Shown in pieces: positions 1 through 9,061 of a stretch of 15,989 bases of DNA (position 1 is its first letter; each line of letters opens with the position of its first letter). The notes under the pieces were generated by a model. It made no database searches and had not been told where the DNA came from. It saw nothing but the letters and a program-made list of their open reading frames with translations. The stretch covers positions 1 to 15,989 of the forward strand of contig JAZKYU010000063.1 in assembly GCA_045612305.1 (NCBI GenBank), in the 5' to 3' direction. The translations under genes were made by a program, and so were the position numbers. This stretch comes from HGM04593 sp045612305 (GTDB lineage: Bacteria > Bacteroidota > Bacteroidia > Bacteroidales > Bacteroidaceae).

Positions 1-10
1 CAATCAACAA

Positions 11-59
11 AAAAAGAACAAAAAAATCATCGGTTGTGCCCTGGGGCACAACCGATGAT
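11..59 (-). terminator. Rho-independent terminator of the GH89 gene
   Basis: A perfect inverted repeat of 16 bases per arm (26-41 and 44-59) lies 31 bases past the stop codon of the GH89 gene. Read on the minus strand the GC-rich hairpin is followed directly by a T-rich run (six T, then GTTC, then seven T; 25 down to 11). This is the textbook intrinsic terminator layout and marks the end of the transcription unit. The plus strand has no T-run after the hairpin, so it should act only on minus-strand transcripts. Confidence 0.93.
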
Positions 60-90
60 AAATAAAGTTTATATCGCTTGCTAAAGAAAC

Positions 91-3000
91 TTATCGTGCA
101 ATAAATTTCTCACCATTCTTAATGTAGATACCACCCTTAACAGTGTTAAGCACTCTGCGGCCCTGCAAGTCATAAATAGCAGCATCGTCATCGGCAGCAT
201 CACCCCAAATACCCTCAATGTCGGTGGTGCCGCCCCAGTCGAAGCGGAAGCTGTAAGAAGCAGAACCCTGCAAAGCAGGCTGTGTAAAGTAGGCCTTGTT
301 GGCCTCGCTGGTAACACTGCCACTATTGCTTGTAACCCAGTAGAAAGCCTCCTTACCATTATTCTTCAACAAGAAGTAAACATTCTCGGCAGCCGAGTCG
401 ATCTCTTTCCTCATAATGTTACCCTTGAACAAGTTATCGCTGTCGAGAGCATCAACATCCTCGTCGGCAAGTTCAAAGTTCAAGTTAAGAACAGCAGTGG
501 GAGCATCGTCCACGCGATAGAGCAACACAGCAGTGTTCTTGGGAATAACGGTGGTTTCTATCTTGGTAAGCACAATCACCTTCTTGTTGGTTTCATTATC
601 CTTCTCAATGCTTTCGGTTGTAGCATAGTAGGCCTCAACATCATCAGGGATAGTTACCGCATAGGGCAGATACATAGTAGACCACTTGTAATTCTTCTTT
701 ATCTTTGTTGCAAAGCCCACTGTAGCATCCTCAACAAGTTCAAACGACCAGTCGGTAGCCTCGCTCTTCTCTGTTGCCGAGCCAAAGGCATTGCCCTCGA
801 TTGCAAGGTAGCCCTCGCCCTCCTTCTTCAACGAGAAAGTAGCATCGGCAGTGCCCCCTACTATGGCATACTCTTGAGGCTCCTCGCTTGTAACCTTCCA
901 GCCAAAGGTAGCTGTTCCAAGCGCGCTCACAAACTTGTAGCCACCGTTCTCGCCCTCGAGGCACACCCACAAAGCACTGTTGTCGGTGGGCAGTTCGTTG
1001 GCAAGAGCAAGGCTCACGTTTCTGTTCACAATGTACTTGGTAACCTCGTCCACCACATTCTTTATGCGATAGACACTACCGGCAGCAAGCTCGATAACTT
1101 CACATATAACATCGCCCTGTTTCTCGTCAAGCTGCAACCAGCAGGTGTTGGCGGGAATAGTAGTTTCGGCTGTGCAATAGTTAAACACAGGATTGCCTTC
1201 TCCGTCGGTAGCAAGTGTGTAATAGTGAGCACCCTCGGCAGGGGTTATCGCTTGCTGCCAATAAGTACCATTGAGCACAGAGCCATCGGTAGCACCCTTG
1301 ACACCATCGTTGCTCAATGTTATTGCAAATTCGTAGCTACCGGCAGCAGCCTTAATAATCACAGGAGTGCCCGCGGCAAGAACATCGCCAGCTGTGGCCA
1401 CCTCGCTCAGTGTATATACATATTTGCTACCCTTCTGTGCTATGTTGCTTGCAGTAACATCGTATGCAGTAACACCCTGGGGCAACACCACGTTGAACGC
1501 AAGGTCGAGTGTGGCAACGCCGCTTTCGGGAACGGTAACGGTGTAGTTAAACTGGCTCAAGTCGGTAACCTCGTTGATGGTCCAGGTTGAGGCGTTATCC
1601 TTTTCAGCACCCCATTTAACGATTGCTGCGTTATATTCTTGTGCGTGCATAGGGTCTTCGTTACCAATCTTCAAAGTAACCTGCCCGTCGGCAATGCTGT
1701 TTATTTTCACAACCTGTGCATCTGCTGCAGCGCCCATATGTGTGCCGTCAAAAGCTTTCACATAGAGACCTGTGTGCAAGTTCTTCATCTTATACTCGCC
1801 CTGGTTGGCTGTAGCCTCAAATTGGAAGGCTGCAAGCGTCTTTGGCTCAATGTCAGCGTATTGGTTGTACGATAAATGTGTGTGGTCGTAGCTACCTGTT
1901 CCCCAGCCTGCCGTGCTGTTAAAGGGTTTTTCACCTGTACGCAGATACCTACCGGCGCAATAGCCGTTTGTTGCTGTTGAAACAATCACATAAACCTTTC
2001 CGGGGTCGGCAACGTTGTAGCTCATATTCTCTTTTGCCTCGCGCAAAGCTGTGTATGCAGCATAGCACTCTGCAACGTCGCTTGTGTTGCCCGCAGTTAC
2101 AAGTGTAGCCGCAGTTTCGTAGGCGGTGCGGTACTCGGCAACACCGGTGTACAAGCCCACGCTTTCGCCACTATGAATGTTGGCAGCATCGGGCAATGCA
2201 GCTTTAACATCGCTCAACTGGTAGTAACGGGGGTTGTTGTTCTCAAATGTTGCCTCAAAGAACTTAAAGAGTGAGCCTTCATCGCTGTCATTGCTATTAC
2301 TATAGAAACCGGTATTCAAGTTACGGTTACCAAAGTCGCTCATATAGTTGGATTGCTCACCTTTGGTTATTTTTATGTTGTAATAACCGTCGGCCTGCTC
2401 CACCAACGTCCACTCATAAACATAACCCTCGGTGCCAGGCTCCACAGCTTTAATTTTGTCTTCTCCGTTGTCTATGTTGCTTGCACCAAGCACTTTACCA
2501 TAACCGTTGTAGGGGTGGATGGTGAAGCCGTTTGCGCTAGCCATAAAGTAGAATGCATAATATGAAGCGTTAGCAGTGCTCTCGCGAACGAGTTTCACCT
2601 GCTTGCCATCCTCGAGGAATTTCAAGAAAGCATCATCGCCACGCTTGAAGTTGATGTTGTAGAGCACGGGGTTCTCCTCGTCGGTAGTGAGGTCGAAGGG
2701 ATACGGATTAACAAACTCAAAGCACCAGTCGGTAGACCAAGTTGCGTTTTGTGTCTTTCCGTTTGAGCTTGCATGGTTAAATGCAACAGTAGCATTGCCT
2801 TCATTGTTGTTAAACATCTCGTTAGTGAGTGCAAGGTTCACATCGCTGCCATTGCCAAGGCTTACAGCTCCAAGTTCAACACCGCTTCCTATAACAAAAG
2901 CCTGCGCATTTTCGGTAGCAACCACATTTTCAAAGCCAAGAGCTTTGGTGGGGTCGCTCACACTCACAAACTTATATTTATCTCCGTCCTTAACACAAGT

Positions 3001-6000
3001 CCACAAAATAGTCTTGTCGTCATCGGCAGCCGAAATGGGGAAAGTCTTGTTCACGTCGATGTAGTGTACCCTGTGAGCCTCGTTTGAAGCCTTGGTAATA
3101 ATGTTCTTTATGCGGTACACAGCACCAGCCTCGGGCATAATCATCTGCACGGTAGCCTCGGCTTCACGCATAGCTTGGTATGCAGCGTAGCACTCTGCAG
3201 CGCTGGCAGTGTTGCCGGCATCAATCAACGGCTGTGCCACGGTTGCGTATTTCTCGCTAAACGTTGTAACATCGTAGTAACCGGGGGTTGTGCCACCCTT
3301 GGCAATTATTGCACTTGCATCGTAGTCTTTCAACTGGTAGTAACGGGGGTTGTTGTTATCGAAGGTTGCTTCCTCGAACTTAAAGAGGCCACCGTTGTCA
3401 TTAACACTATTCCAGAAGCCCATCTTGTTGGCTGTACCGCCATGGTTACTAAAATAGTTAGTTTCATCGTGTACCTGTATGTTGTAGTAACCTTCGTTTG
3501 CTTCGTTTACAACAATCTTCCACTCGTAGAAACTCTTTGTGCCACTCTCTACAGCCCACACTTTAGCAGCACCATCGCCTGTGTTGTCGGCACCGAGCAC
3601 CTTGCCATCGCCGTTGTAGGGGTGAATGGTAACACCGTTTGTGCTACGCATAAAGTACCAAGCCTGGTAGCTGCTATTGGTAGCCCTGTTTTCAACGGCA
3701 ACCATCTTAGAGGGCTCGTCGTAGTGCAACACTTTGCTACCATCGTCGGCACGCTTAACTATAATTTTATAGAGCACGGGGTTCTCCTCGTCGGTAGTGA
3801 AGGTGAAGGGGAAATTACCATTAACCAAAGCATCCAACTCGTCGTATGCTGTTTGCAATGCCGCGGTTGCAGCCTCTATCGTCTGTTGGTCGAGAGAGGT
3901 GTTATACACAATCTTGGCATCGAGCAACACATCGTAACGCTCTGCAGCATACTCGTTTGTGAGCTCAGGGTCGAAGCCCTCGTTCACCTGGGCTGTAGTG
4001 GTTAGCTTGAACAGGTCGAACTTCGCCATATGGAAGTATGGGCGATCACCACCATTCGTTTTCTGATAGTTATCGTGTGTTTTAACCACAAAACGCAAGT
4101 AGGGATATGCTGTAGCCGATTTTATTTCACCCGACTCCCAAGTAGCACCTACAGAGTTAGGCAAGTCGGTTACCGAGGCTATATCCACCCAGGTTGTTCC
4201 ATCGGCACTAGCTTTAACCTCTATAGTCTTGGGACGGTCGTTTTGACCACCGTCACGTTGCTGACCGGCTATCTTAAAGCGAGTCAACCCCGTTGCCGAG
4301 CCAAAGTTCACCTGCAAGTAATCCCACTCGCTCGATATTGTGCTCCAGTTAGAGTGCAGATATGTAGCTGCGTCCTCGTCGAGCAAAGCAGCTACGCCAC
4401 CTGCACCATCATTTCCCGAAGTATGCGGGTTGTTACAGAAGATATAATAGGGCTCGCCCTCAGTGGTTGTCATACCAATCTCGGTTGCTACTGCAGAGTT
4501 GAATGTTCCTACCTGCGCTGTGAGAGCCTCCATACGCTCTATGAGTGTAGCAAGTTCCTCTTTAGCGGCAGCAACCTCGGCACTTTCAGCCACAAGGGTA
4601 AAGGTGAGAACCGTAGCATCGCTCAAAGTGATGGTAGCAGTTGAAGAGGCAGAAACTGCGTCCTCGGGGATAATATCGCTCTTTATAGGCACATTCTTAA
4701 TATCGGTTGCACCATCGCCTATGAAGTCGCCTGTGATGGTAGCTGTCGCGCCTGCAAGCTCACCAAAGTACTTGCTCAAGTCTACTGTGCCACCTGCTTT
4801 TGCCGAAACTGTGCAGTTTGCAGTGAGGTCGGTTGTGAAGCAACGATAAGCATAGTAGTAAGTGTCGTCGCTCTTCTTCACAGGGATTATATACTTGCCA
4901 AGCACCTCTGTTGCTATTGCCACGGTGTTGCCCTCGGGCTCGCGTGTGTAGCTATCGGTGTGTCCATGCTCACCTGCCTGCAACGCTGTTGAGCTCACAG
5001 CAGTCTGGCCCACGTAATGCTCTTTTCCGTGTGCCCAGTTCCACTCAAAGTAGCCATATTCGGTATCGGTGCAATTGTTATTGAAATAGTACTCCCAACG
5101 TTTGTAGTACAAATCCTTCATCAAGCCTTGCCAAGAACGGTAAGAGTAGTCGTTGAGGTTGGTGTTGGGCGAAGACCAAGTAGACACAATTGTGCGGGCA
5201 TTGTTATACTCATACCAGTCGGCGGTTGCTGCTCCGGCACCCACAACCTCGGCAGCAGCTGCGCGTGCCTCTTGTGTCCACTTACCCAAGCGGAAGTTAA
5301 GGTTAGTACCCTTGAAGCGGTCAACATCCAAAATAAGGTTCAAGAAAGCATCGCGACGGGCTATGTATGTAGCATCGTTTATGCCTTTTGCATCTCTGAC
5401 ACCAAGTAGCAAGTAGTAGGCATAGTCGGCAAGCACGGCGCCACCAAACTCCACAATATCATATTTGTAGTTACTCTCGAAGGGCGAGCCATCGCCTTCG
5501 GCAAAACCAAGAGCATCGCTCTGTGCAAGCAACTTATATGTTGCATCGACAAGCATCTGCTGGCGGGCTTTGGTGTATGTGCTCATCGCATTAGTCAATG
5601 TTTTACCCCAAGAACTTGCCTGGTTGGCATTGAGGTTGGGGCGAGCAGCCCACACATCCTCCACAGGGCCTTGAATGCCGTCGGCACCATAGTTAAGAGG
5701 GCCTTGACGCAAAAGTTCCCAAGCCTCTTGTGCCACGGCGTTGTCGGCACCATAGCGAGCAATTGCATAATTCTTAACCCACTCGGCCACGCTGGGCTTG
5801 CTGCCCATCCAGGGGAGTTGGTATATGAGGTCATAGGCCACAGGTGTCTGCTCGATAGCCTCGGGTGCAGTACCTATACCTTTTATTGAAGCATATTTTG
5901 CTTTAAACTTAAAGTAGTTGTCGGTTACGTTGTTCAAGCGACCCATCAAGCCCGAGCGACCACCAAAGTTGGGGATAGCGCAGAACACTGCATCCTGGGG

Positions 6001-8724
6001 AGCGTAACCGCTGTAGCCATCAAATGCGGGGCTACCATCGGAGAAGAGGTCGAGCACAATGAGACGGCCTGCGGGCACAGCTGTGAGCGAGTATTTTTGT
6101 GTAGCACTCCACTGCCACTGCTGAATAACCCACTGCGAGCCTGGCTTTGCAGCCTCCATAGCAGCATAGAGAGCCTCATAGTCTTCCATAGTACCGGCAC
6201 CACCACCCTCGTGGAAGGGGTCCATAGAGTAATACTGGCTCTCGCCCATAACCGCGTGCAAGCAGGCGTAGTAGTCGGCTGCAATCTCGGCATATTTTTC
6301 CTGGCCTATGCTCACATTCAAAAGCAACGGACGCACAAAGTCGCCGGCCCAGTTGCCACCATTACCTCTTGTTGCGTAGCCCGATTTTGAAGCAAAGTTT
6401 GTGGGCACCATACCGCTCCAGCCCGGGATAACAGGCTGCATACCAAGCTCGCGCTGGCGGTCGGTAATTTGCTTTGCAAGTTTCTTTTGGCGAGCATACC
6501 AAGCATCGTCCTGCACACCACCGGCACCATCCCAAGTGCCACCACTCTTTGTTCCGGCAGCTGTTCCACCCCAGCCTTCGAGGTTGTTCATTGCCCACCA
6601 AGCGATGAATGCGGGGCCGGCAACAAAAGCCTTGGCTGCAGTATCGTCATAACCATATTTACGGTTACCATTTGCATCCTCCATAGTGAGGAACGTGCGC
6701 CACACCTCTTCGAGACCAACAAGCTGCAAAGGCATATTTATACCGTGCAAAGCCATCCAGTCAATCTCTTGCTGCCAGCGTTTCCAAGTCCACGATGTCA
6801 TTGAGTAACCAAAGGTACAGGTGTTCAAGTAGTAACGATACACGGCATCGCAAGTGCGTGTCTCTGTGGTTGTGGGCGGGGTGATGCCCGAAAGGTCGGC
6901 ATACGCAGCACCCGACACGGTTTTCTCGTTCAACGAGTTCCAAGCGATGTTTATCTTTGCATAATTTTGCAAGTACCAACCAATACCGGTTGTAATTGCG
7001 CTTATAGTTGTACCCTTAATGAGCACCTTGCCCTCCTCGGCACCAATAACAAAAACCTCTTGGCGTGAGTTTATTGAGGGGTCGAGCACAAACTTAAATT
7101 TAGCATCGGTACCCTCGCCACCTACGCGGTTTATGAGAGCCACCACAGAGGCAGGGTTCTCGGTAACAGGAGCCTCGGTGTAACGAAGAGTAACTGTCTC
7201 CTTCTCTTTATCAATAACCACGCTCCAAGTGTAGCCGGCAATCTCTGTAGCCTCGAACAAGTTGCTGTCGGGGGTGCCATAAATTTCGCCACCATCAACG
7301 ATAGAGTTACCATCGTAGGTGATTGTAGCCTCTTTACCACCGGGTGCCTCCACATTAAATGTGTAAATAATATTTCCATATAGTATCACAGGAATATCAT
7401 AAACCATTCTATTAGCATCGGCTGTAGCGGTTTCTTTTATATCCCAAGAACTATCCAGACGCAGACGTATGCGCGTGAACAAGCTTGTGGCATCACCAAC
7501 AGGAAGAGTAAATCTCACTGTAGAGAGGTCGTTGCTATTGCTACCCTGGGTACCGGTTGTGCCCAAGTGTGTCTCGTAAGTTCCGTCGCCATCGTTATCG
7601 AGCCACAAGTTGGCTGCAAGAATTTGGCTAGTCTGGTTTTTGGGGAAAGTGAGGTTAAATGTGTGCTCTCCACCACGCTCAAGAGCAACTGCTGTTGCAG
7701 GAGCAGCAACATACATATCGGCAGTACTTTGCGGCTCTGCCATACCCGAAAGCACAGTAACACCGTTAAGAGTTAAAGAAGAGAGGTACTGTCCATAAGA
7801 TTTTATTGTACTTATTTGATCGGTGAACGAGCCCGGAACAGAAGCATCGTAAATATTAGCGTTCTCTATGAGCCATTTGTTGCAACTTGTACCCACGTTG
7901 GCAAAAACGCCTGTTCCTGCATTAGTATCTGTATCGTTGCCAAGGTTTTGTGCCGAAGCTGAAAGTTTCGATATTGAAACATAGCCATCGCCATCGGCCT
8001 CAGACACAAGCCAAGAGTAAGGCTCTGCGTCTATTGCCACACTCCAGTAATCATTACCACCGGCTAGGGGTTTGTGTGAAAGATACTGCGCAGGCGAAAC
8101 ACCCTGTTGCATTATTACATAAGAGCCTGCCGAAGGCACTATATTAAGCTTTGTAGCTTCGGCCTGAAAGGTTGCTTGTGTGGGCAACGAAGCGTGCTTT
8201 GTAAAGTTCAAGTATGTGCCTGTTGATGTTTTCAACTTGCTATAGATGTGAGTATCTACAGGAGCAAGCATAAGTTGCAAACGATAATCAAGATTATCAC
8301 TCTCGCCACAATAAATGGGCTGACCTGCCGCTTTAGTTTCGGACTGGATATATTTACCGTCAAGACGCGCTATGGTTATGTAACCATCGGCCTCTAGAAT
8401 AGTCCACTGATATTCAGTCGTACCAATCTCGGCATTCCAAGAACGACTTCCCTGGCAAACATATTTGCCATTAATGTTCTTAATTTTCCACTTGTCGGCA
8501 ACATCACCCTCCTCAAAGTAAACGATACAAGGCTCTTCGTTAAAGCTGATGTTGTTCGTACTCTGGCCTGGTTCAGAAACTCCCAAAGTTTGAATATCGA
8601 TGTATAACCCCGTTGTTTTTTCTTTCAGGGTATACATAATGCCCTCCTTGGGAACAATCTGCGCCCAACTTGCTGTTATACTCAGCAACGCAAGCACTAA
8701 TGTTAAAAAGATGTTCTTTTTCAT
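91..8724 (-). CDS. Giant exported alpha-N-acetylglucosaminidase (GH89) with discoidin and repeat modules
   Basis: Secreted exo-glycosidase expected to release terminal alpha-linked GlcNAc from host glycans. Residues 1-21 are a signal peptide (cleavage after SWA, before Q22). About 22-300 is beta-rich and trefoil-like; 305-455 resembles a GEVED domain (LWLDNDGDG, then a RIRLRL strand). The NAGLU region spans about 525-1245: N-domain 525-615, TIM barrel with YRYYLNTCTFGYS and EIDWMALHGIN (D655), and helical C-domain. By motif match to human NAGLU (FNEM and APEGI), E839 in PFHEGG is the acid/base and E955 in TAPEAIEQ the nucleophile. A Big-like region (about 1265-1385), a short coiled coil, an F5/8 type C/CBM32 domain (about 1420-1575) and a FIVAR-like helical segment (1588-1636) follow. 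Then come two tandem copies of a 370-residue unit (from P1639 and P2009), a further copy of its YRI module (2552-2660), and a tail AIYDLQGRRV...GGIYIKNGEKFIAR. Usual NAGLU length is about 720-750 residues, so most of the protein is accessory. The only plausible start is M1. The tail resembles the final strands of a T9SS type A sorting domain, but the export route is unproven. Confidence 0.95.
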   Translation of the reverse strand: MKKNIFLTLVLALLSITASWAQIVPKEGIMYTLKEKTTGLYIDIQTLGVSEPGQSTNNISFNEEPCIVYFEEGDVADKWKIKNINGKYVCQGSRSWNAEIGTTEYQWTILEADGYITIARLDGKYIQSETKAAGQPIYCGESDNLDYRLQLMLAPVDTHIYSKLKTSTGTYLNFTKHASLPTQATFQAEATKLNIVPSAGSYVIMQQGVSPAQYLSHKPLAGGNDYWSVAIDAEPYSWLVSEADGDGYVSISKLSASAQNLGNDTDTNAGTGVFANVGTSCNKWLIENANIYDASVPGSFTDQISTIKSYGQYLSSLTLNGVTVLSGMAEPQSTADMYVAAPATAVALERGGEHTFNLTFPKNQTSQILAANLWLDNDGDGTYETHLGTTGTQGSNSNDLSTVRFTLPVGDATSLFTRIRLRLDSSWDIKETATADANRMVYDIPVILYGNIIYTFNVEAPGGKEATITYDGNSIVDGGEIYGTPDSNLFEATEIAGYTWSVVIDKEKETVTLRYTEAPVTENPASVVALINRVGGEGTDAKFKFVLDPSINSRQEVFVIGAEEGKVLIKGTTISAITTGIGWYLQNYAKINIAWNSLNEKTVSGAAYADLSGITPPTTTETRTCDAVYRYYLNTCTFGYSMTSWTWKRWQQEIDWMALHGINMPLQLVGLEEVWRTFLTMEDANGNRKYGYDDTAAKAFVAGPAFIAWWAMNNLEGWGGTAAGTKSGGTWDGAGGVQDDAWYARQKKLAKQITDRQRELGMQPVIPGWSGMVPTNFASKSGYATRGNGGNWAGDFVRPLLLNVSIGQEKYAEIAADYYACLHAVMGESQYYSMDPFHEGGGAGTMEDYEALYAAMEAAKPGSQWVIQQWQWSATQKYSLTAVPAGRLIVLDLFSDGSPAFDGYSGYAPQDAVFCAIPNFGGRSGLMGRLNNVTDNYFKFKAKYASIKGIGTAPEAIEQTPVAYDLIYQLPWMGSKPSVAEWVKNYAIARYGADNAVAQEAWELLRQGPLNYGADGIQGPVEDVWAARPNLNANQASSWGKTLTNAMSTYTKARQQMLVDATYKLLAQSDALGFAEGDGSPFESNYKYDIVEFGGAVLADYAYYLLLGVRDAKGINDATYIARRDAFLNLILDVDRFKGTNLNFRLGKWTQEARAAAAEVVGAGAATADWYEYNNARTIVSTWSSPNTNLNDYSYRSWQGLMKDLYYKRWEYYFNNNCTDTEYGYFEWNWAHGKEHYVGQTAVSSTALQAGEHGHTDSYTREPEGNTVAIATEVLGKYIIPVKKSDDTYYYAYRCFTTDLTANCTVSAKAGGTVDLSKYFGELAGATATITGDFIGDGATDIKNVPIKSDIIPEDAVSASSTATITLSDATVLTFTLVAESAEVAAAKEELATLIERMEALTAQVGTFNSAVATEIGMTTTEGEPYYIFCNNPHTSGNDGAGGVAALLDEDAATYLHSNWSTISSEWDYLQVNFGSATGLTRFKIAGQQRDGGQNDRPKTIEVKASADGTTWVDIASVTDLPNSVGATWESGEIKSATAYPYLRFVVKTHDNYQKTNGGDRPYFHMAKFDLFKLTTTAQVNEGFDPELTNEYAAERYDVLLDAKIVYNTSLDQQTIEAATAALQTAYDELDALVNGNFPFTFTTDEENPVLYKIIVKRADDGSKVLHYDEPSKMVAVENRATNSSYQAWYFMRSTNGVTIHPYNGDGKVLGADNTGDGAAKVWAVESGTKSFYEWKIVVNEANEGYYNIQVHDETNYFSNHGGTANKMGFWNSVNDNGGLFKFEEATFDNNNPRYYQLKDYDASAIIAKGGTTPGYYDVTTFSEKYATVAQPLIDAGNTASAAECYAAYQAMREAEATVQMIMPEAGAVYRIKNIITKASNEAHRVHYIDVNKTFPISAADDDKTILWTCVKDGDKYKFVSVSDPTKALGFENVVATENAQAFVIGSGVELGAVSLGNGSDVNLALTNEMFNNNEGNATVAFNHASSNGKTQNATWSTDWCFEFVNPYPFDLTTDEENPVLYNINFKRGDDAFLKFLEDGKQVKLVRESTANASYYAFYFMASANGFTIHPYNGYGKVLGASNIDNGEDKIKAVEPGTEGYVYEWTLVEQADGYYNIKITKGEQSNYMSDFGNRNLNTGFYSNSNDSDEGSLFKFFEATFENNNPRYYQLSDVKAALPDAANIHSGESVGLYTGVAEYRTAYETAATLVTAGNTSDVAECYAAYTALREAKENMSYNVADPGKVYVIVSTATNGYCAGRYLRTGEKPFNSTAGWGTGSYDHTHLSYNQYADIEPKTLAAFQFEATANQGEYKMKNLHTGLYVKAFDGTHMGAAADAQVVKINSIADGQVTLKIGNEDPMHAQEYNAAIVKWGAEKDNASTWTINEVTDLSQFNYTVTVPESGVATLDLAFNVVLPQGVTAYDVTASNIAQKGSKYVYTLSEVATAGDVLAAGTPVIIKAAAGSYEFAITLSNDGVKGATDGSVLNGTYWQQAITPAEGAHYYTLATDGEGNPVFNYCTAETTIPANTCWLQLDEKQGDVICEVIELAAGSVYRIKNVVDEVTKYIVNRNVSLALANELPTDNSALWVCLEGENGGYKFVSALGTATFGWKVTSEEPQEYAIVGGTADATFSLKKEGEGYLAIEGNAFGSATEKSEATDWSFELVEDATVGFATKIKKNYKWSTMYLPYAVTIPDDVEAYYATTESIEKDNETNKKVIVLTKIETTVIPKNTAVLLYRVDDAPTAVLNLNFELADEDVDALDSDNLFKGNIMRKEIDSAAENVYFLLKNNGKEAFYWVTSNSGSVTSEANKAYFTQPALQGSASYSFRFDWGGTTDIEGIWGDAADDDAAIYDLQGRRVLNTVKGGIYIKNGEKFIAR
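1985..2700 (-). repeat. Tandem intragenic repeat, copy B (partial)
   Basis: This encodes about residues 2009-2245 of the GH89 protein, aligned to copy A: TTDEENPVLY, HPYNGYGKVLGA, a FENNNPRYYQL block and AECYAAYTALREA. Similarity weakens after the helical segment, where copy A continues into a YRIKN module but copy B reads VYVIVSTATNGYC. A better match to that YRIKN module returns further on, at residues 2552-2660. The right-hand boundary is therefore approximate. Confidence 0.85.
2701..3810 (-). repeat. Tandem intragenic repeat, copy A (370 codons)
   Basis: This encodes residues 1639-2008 of the GH89 protein. It begins PFTFTTDEENPVLY, runs through HPYNGDGKVLGA and FDNNNPRYYQL, then a helical AECYAAYQAMREA segment and a YRIKN...W-T-C...TDW-C-F module. 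The next unit (copy B) begins exactly 370 codons later with PFDLTTDEENPVLY. At DNA level 31 bases are identical (3770-3800 versus 2660-2690), as are 27 bases (3331-3357 versus 2215-2241), while the rest has diverged, showing duplication followed by drift. Confidence 0.9.
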
Positions 8725-8783
8725 ATTATTTTTAGTTATAAATTATTTTACAATTTATTACTTTTTTTGTTTTGGGGGCTGTT

Positions 8784-8848
8784 CCCTCCCCTGCGGGGCT
8801 CCCCTCTCGCTGGAGAGGGAGAGCTTTTACTGCGGGGGGGTGAGCTCT
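8784..8848. other. GC-rich hairpin element in the spacer before the GH89 gene
   Basis: This C/G-rich block sits in an otherwise A/T-rich 129-base spacer between the 56-residue gene and the GH89 start. It contains a CCCC-TGC-GGGG mini-hairpin (8788-8798) and a nine-pair stem with one bulged C and a GCTG loop (8799-8821). There is also an inverted repeat AGAGCT/AGCTCT (8820-8825, 8843-8848). On the minus strand no T-run follows it, so it is not a standard terminator for the upstream genes. It may be a REP-like interspersed repeat or an mRNA processing/stability element. Confidence 0.5.
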
Positions 8849-8853
8849 TTTTT

Positions 8854-9024
8854 TTATTGCATATTTCCCCAAATGTCGTTCCAGCTGCCGCCTTGGTGTT
8901 CTTTGGTGGCTTGGTCTTCGTCGTCACCAAAACCACCGTCCTCGGGCGATGTTGTTTGCATCACTACATCTACATCGAGTTTCACAAACTCGGTTGTGGG
9001 GGTGTTATATATTTTCTTTTTCAT
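8854..9024 (-). CDS. Small acidic protein of 56 residues, function unknown
   Basis: An open frame from ATG (9024) to TAA (8854-8856) fills the gap between the two giant genes. It starts MKKKIYNTPTTEFVKLDVDV, continues with an acidic, Gly-rich stretch (SPEDGGFGDDEDQ) and ends GGSWNDIWGNMQ. It begins 37 bases after the stop of the 1947-residue gene with no terminator between, so co-transcription is likely. The basic start followed by Y-x-x-P-x-x-E and a valine-rich strand resembles many short Bacteroidales hypothetical proteins, often found near large surface proteins; that likeness is from memory. There is no clear signal peptide or membrane helix, since residues 13-22 (FVKLDVDVVM) are too short and charged. 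The function is not recognised. Coding is supported by the position, the complete frame and the leader MKKK-I-Y; a chance frame of this size remains possible. Confidence 0.72.
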   Translation of the reverse strand: MKKKIYNTPTTEFVKLDVDVVMQTTSPEDGGFGDDEDQATKEHQGGSWNDIWGNMQ

Positions 9025-9061
9025 AGTCGCACTATATATATATTTATTAACAAGGATTATA

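Noticed and set aside
3175..4005. Plus-strand open frame of 276 residues opposite the GH89 gene
   Set aside because: It is fully antisense to the repeat region of a clear gene, rich in Val/Cys, and has no domain, leader or promoter; the frame stays open because of the codon bias of the real gene.
8725..8853. Separate promoter for the GH89 gene
   Set aside because: No TAnnTTTG box on the minus strand in this spacer; only general A/T richness.
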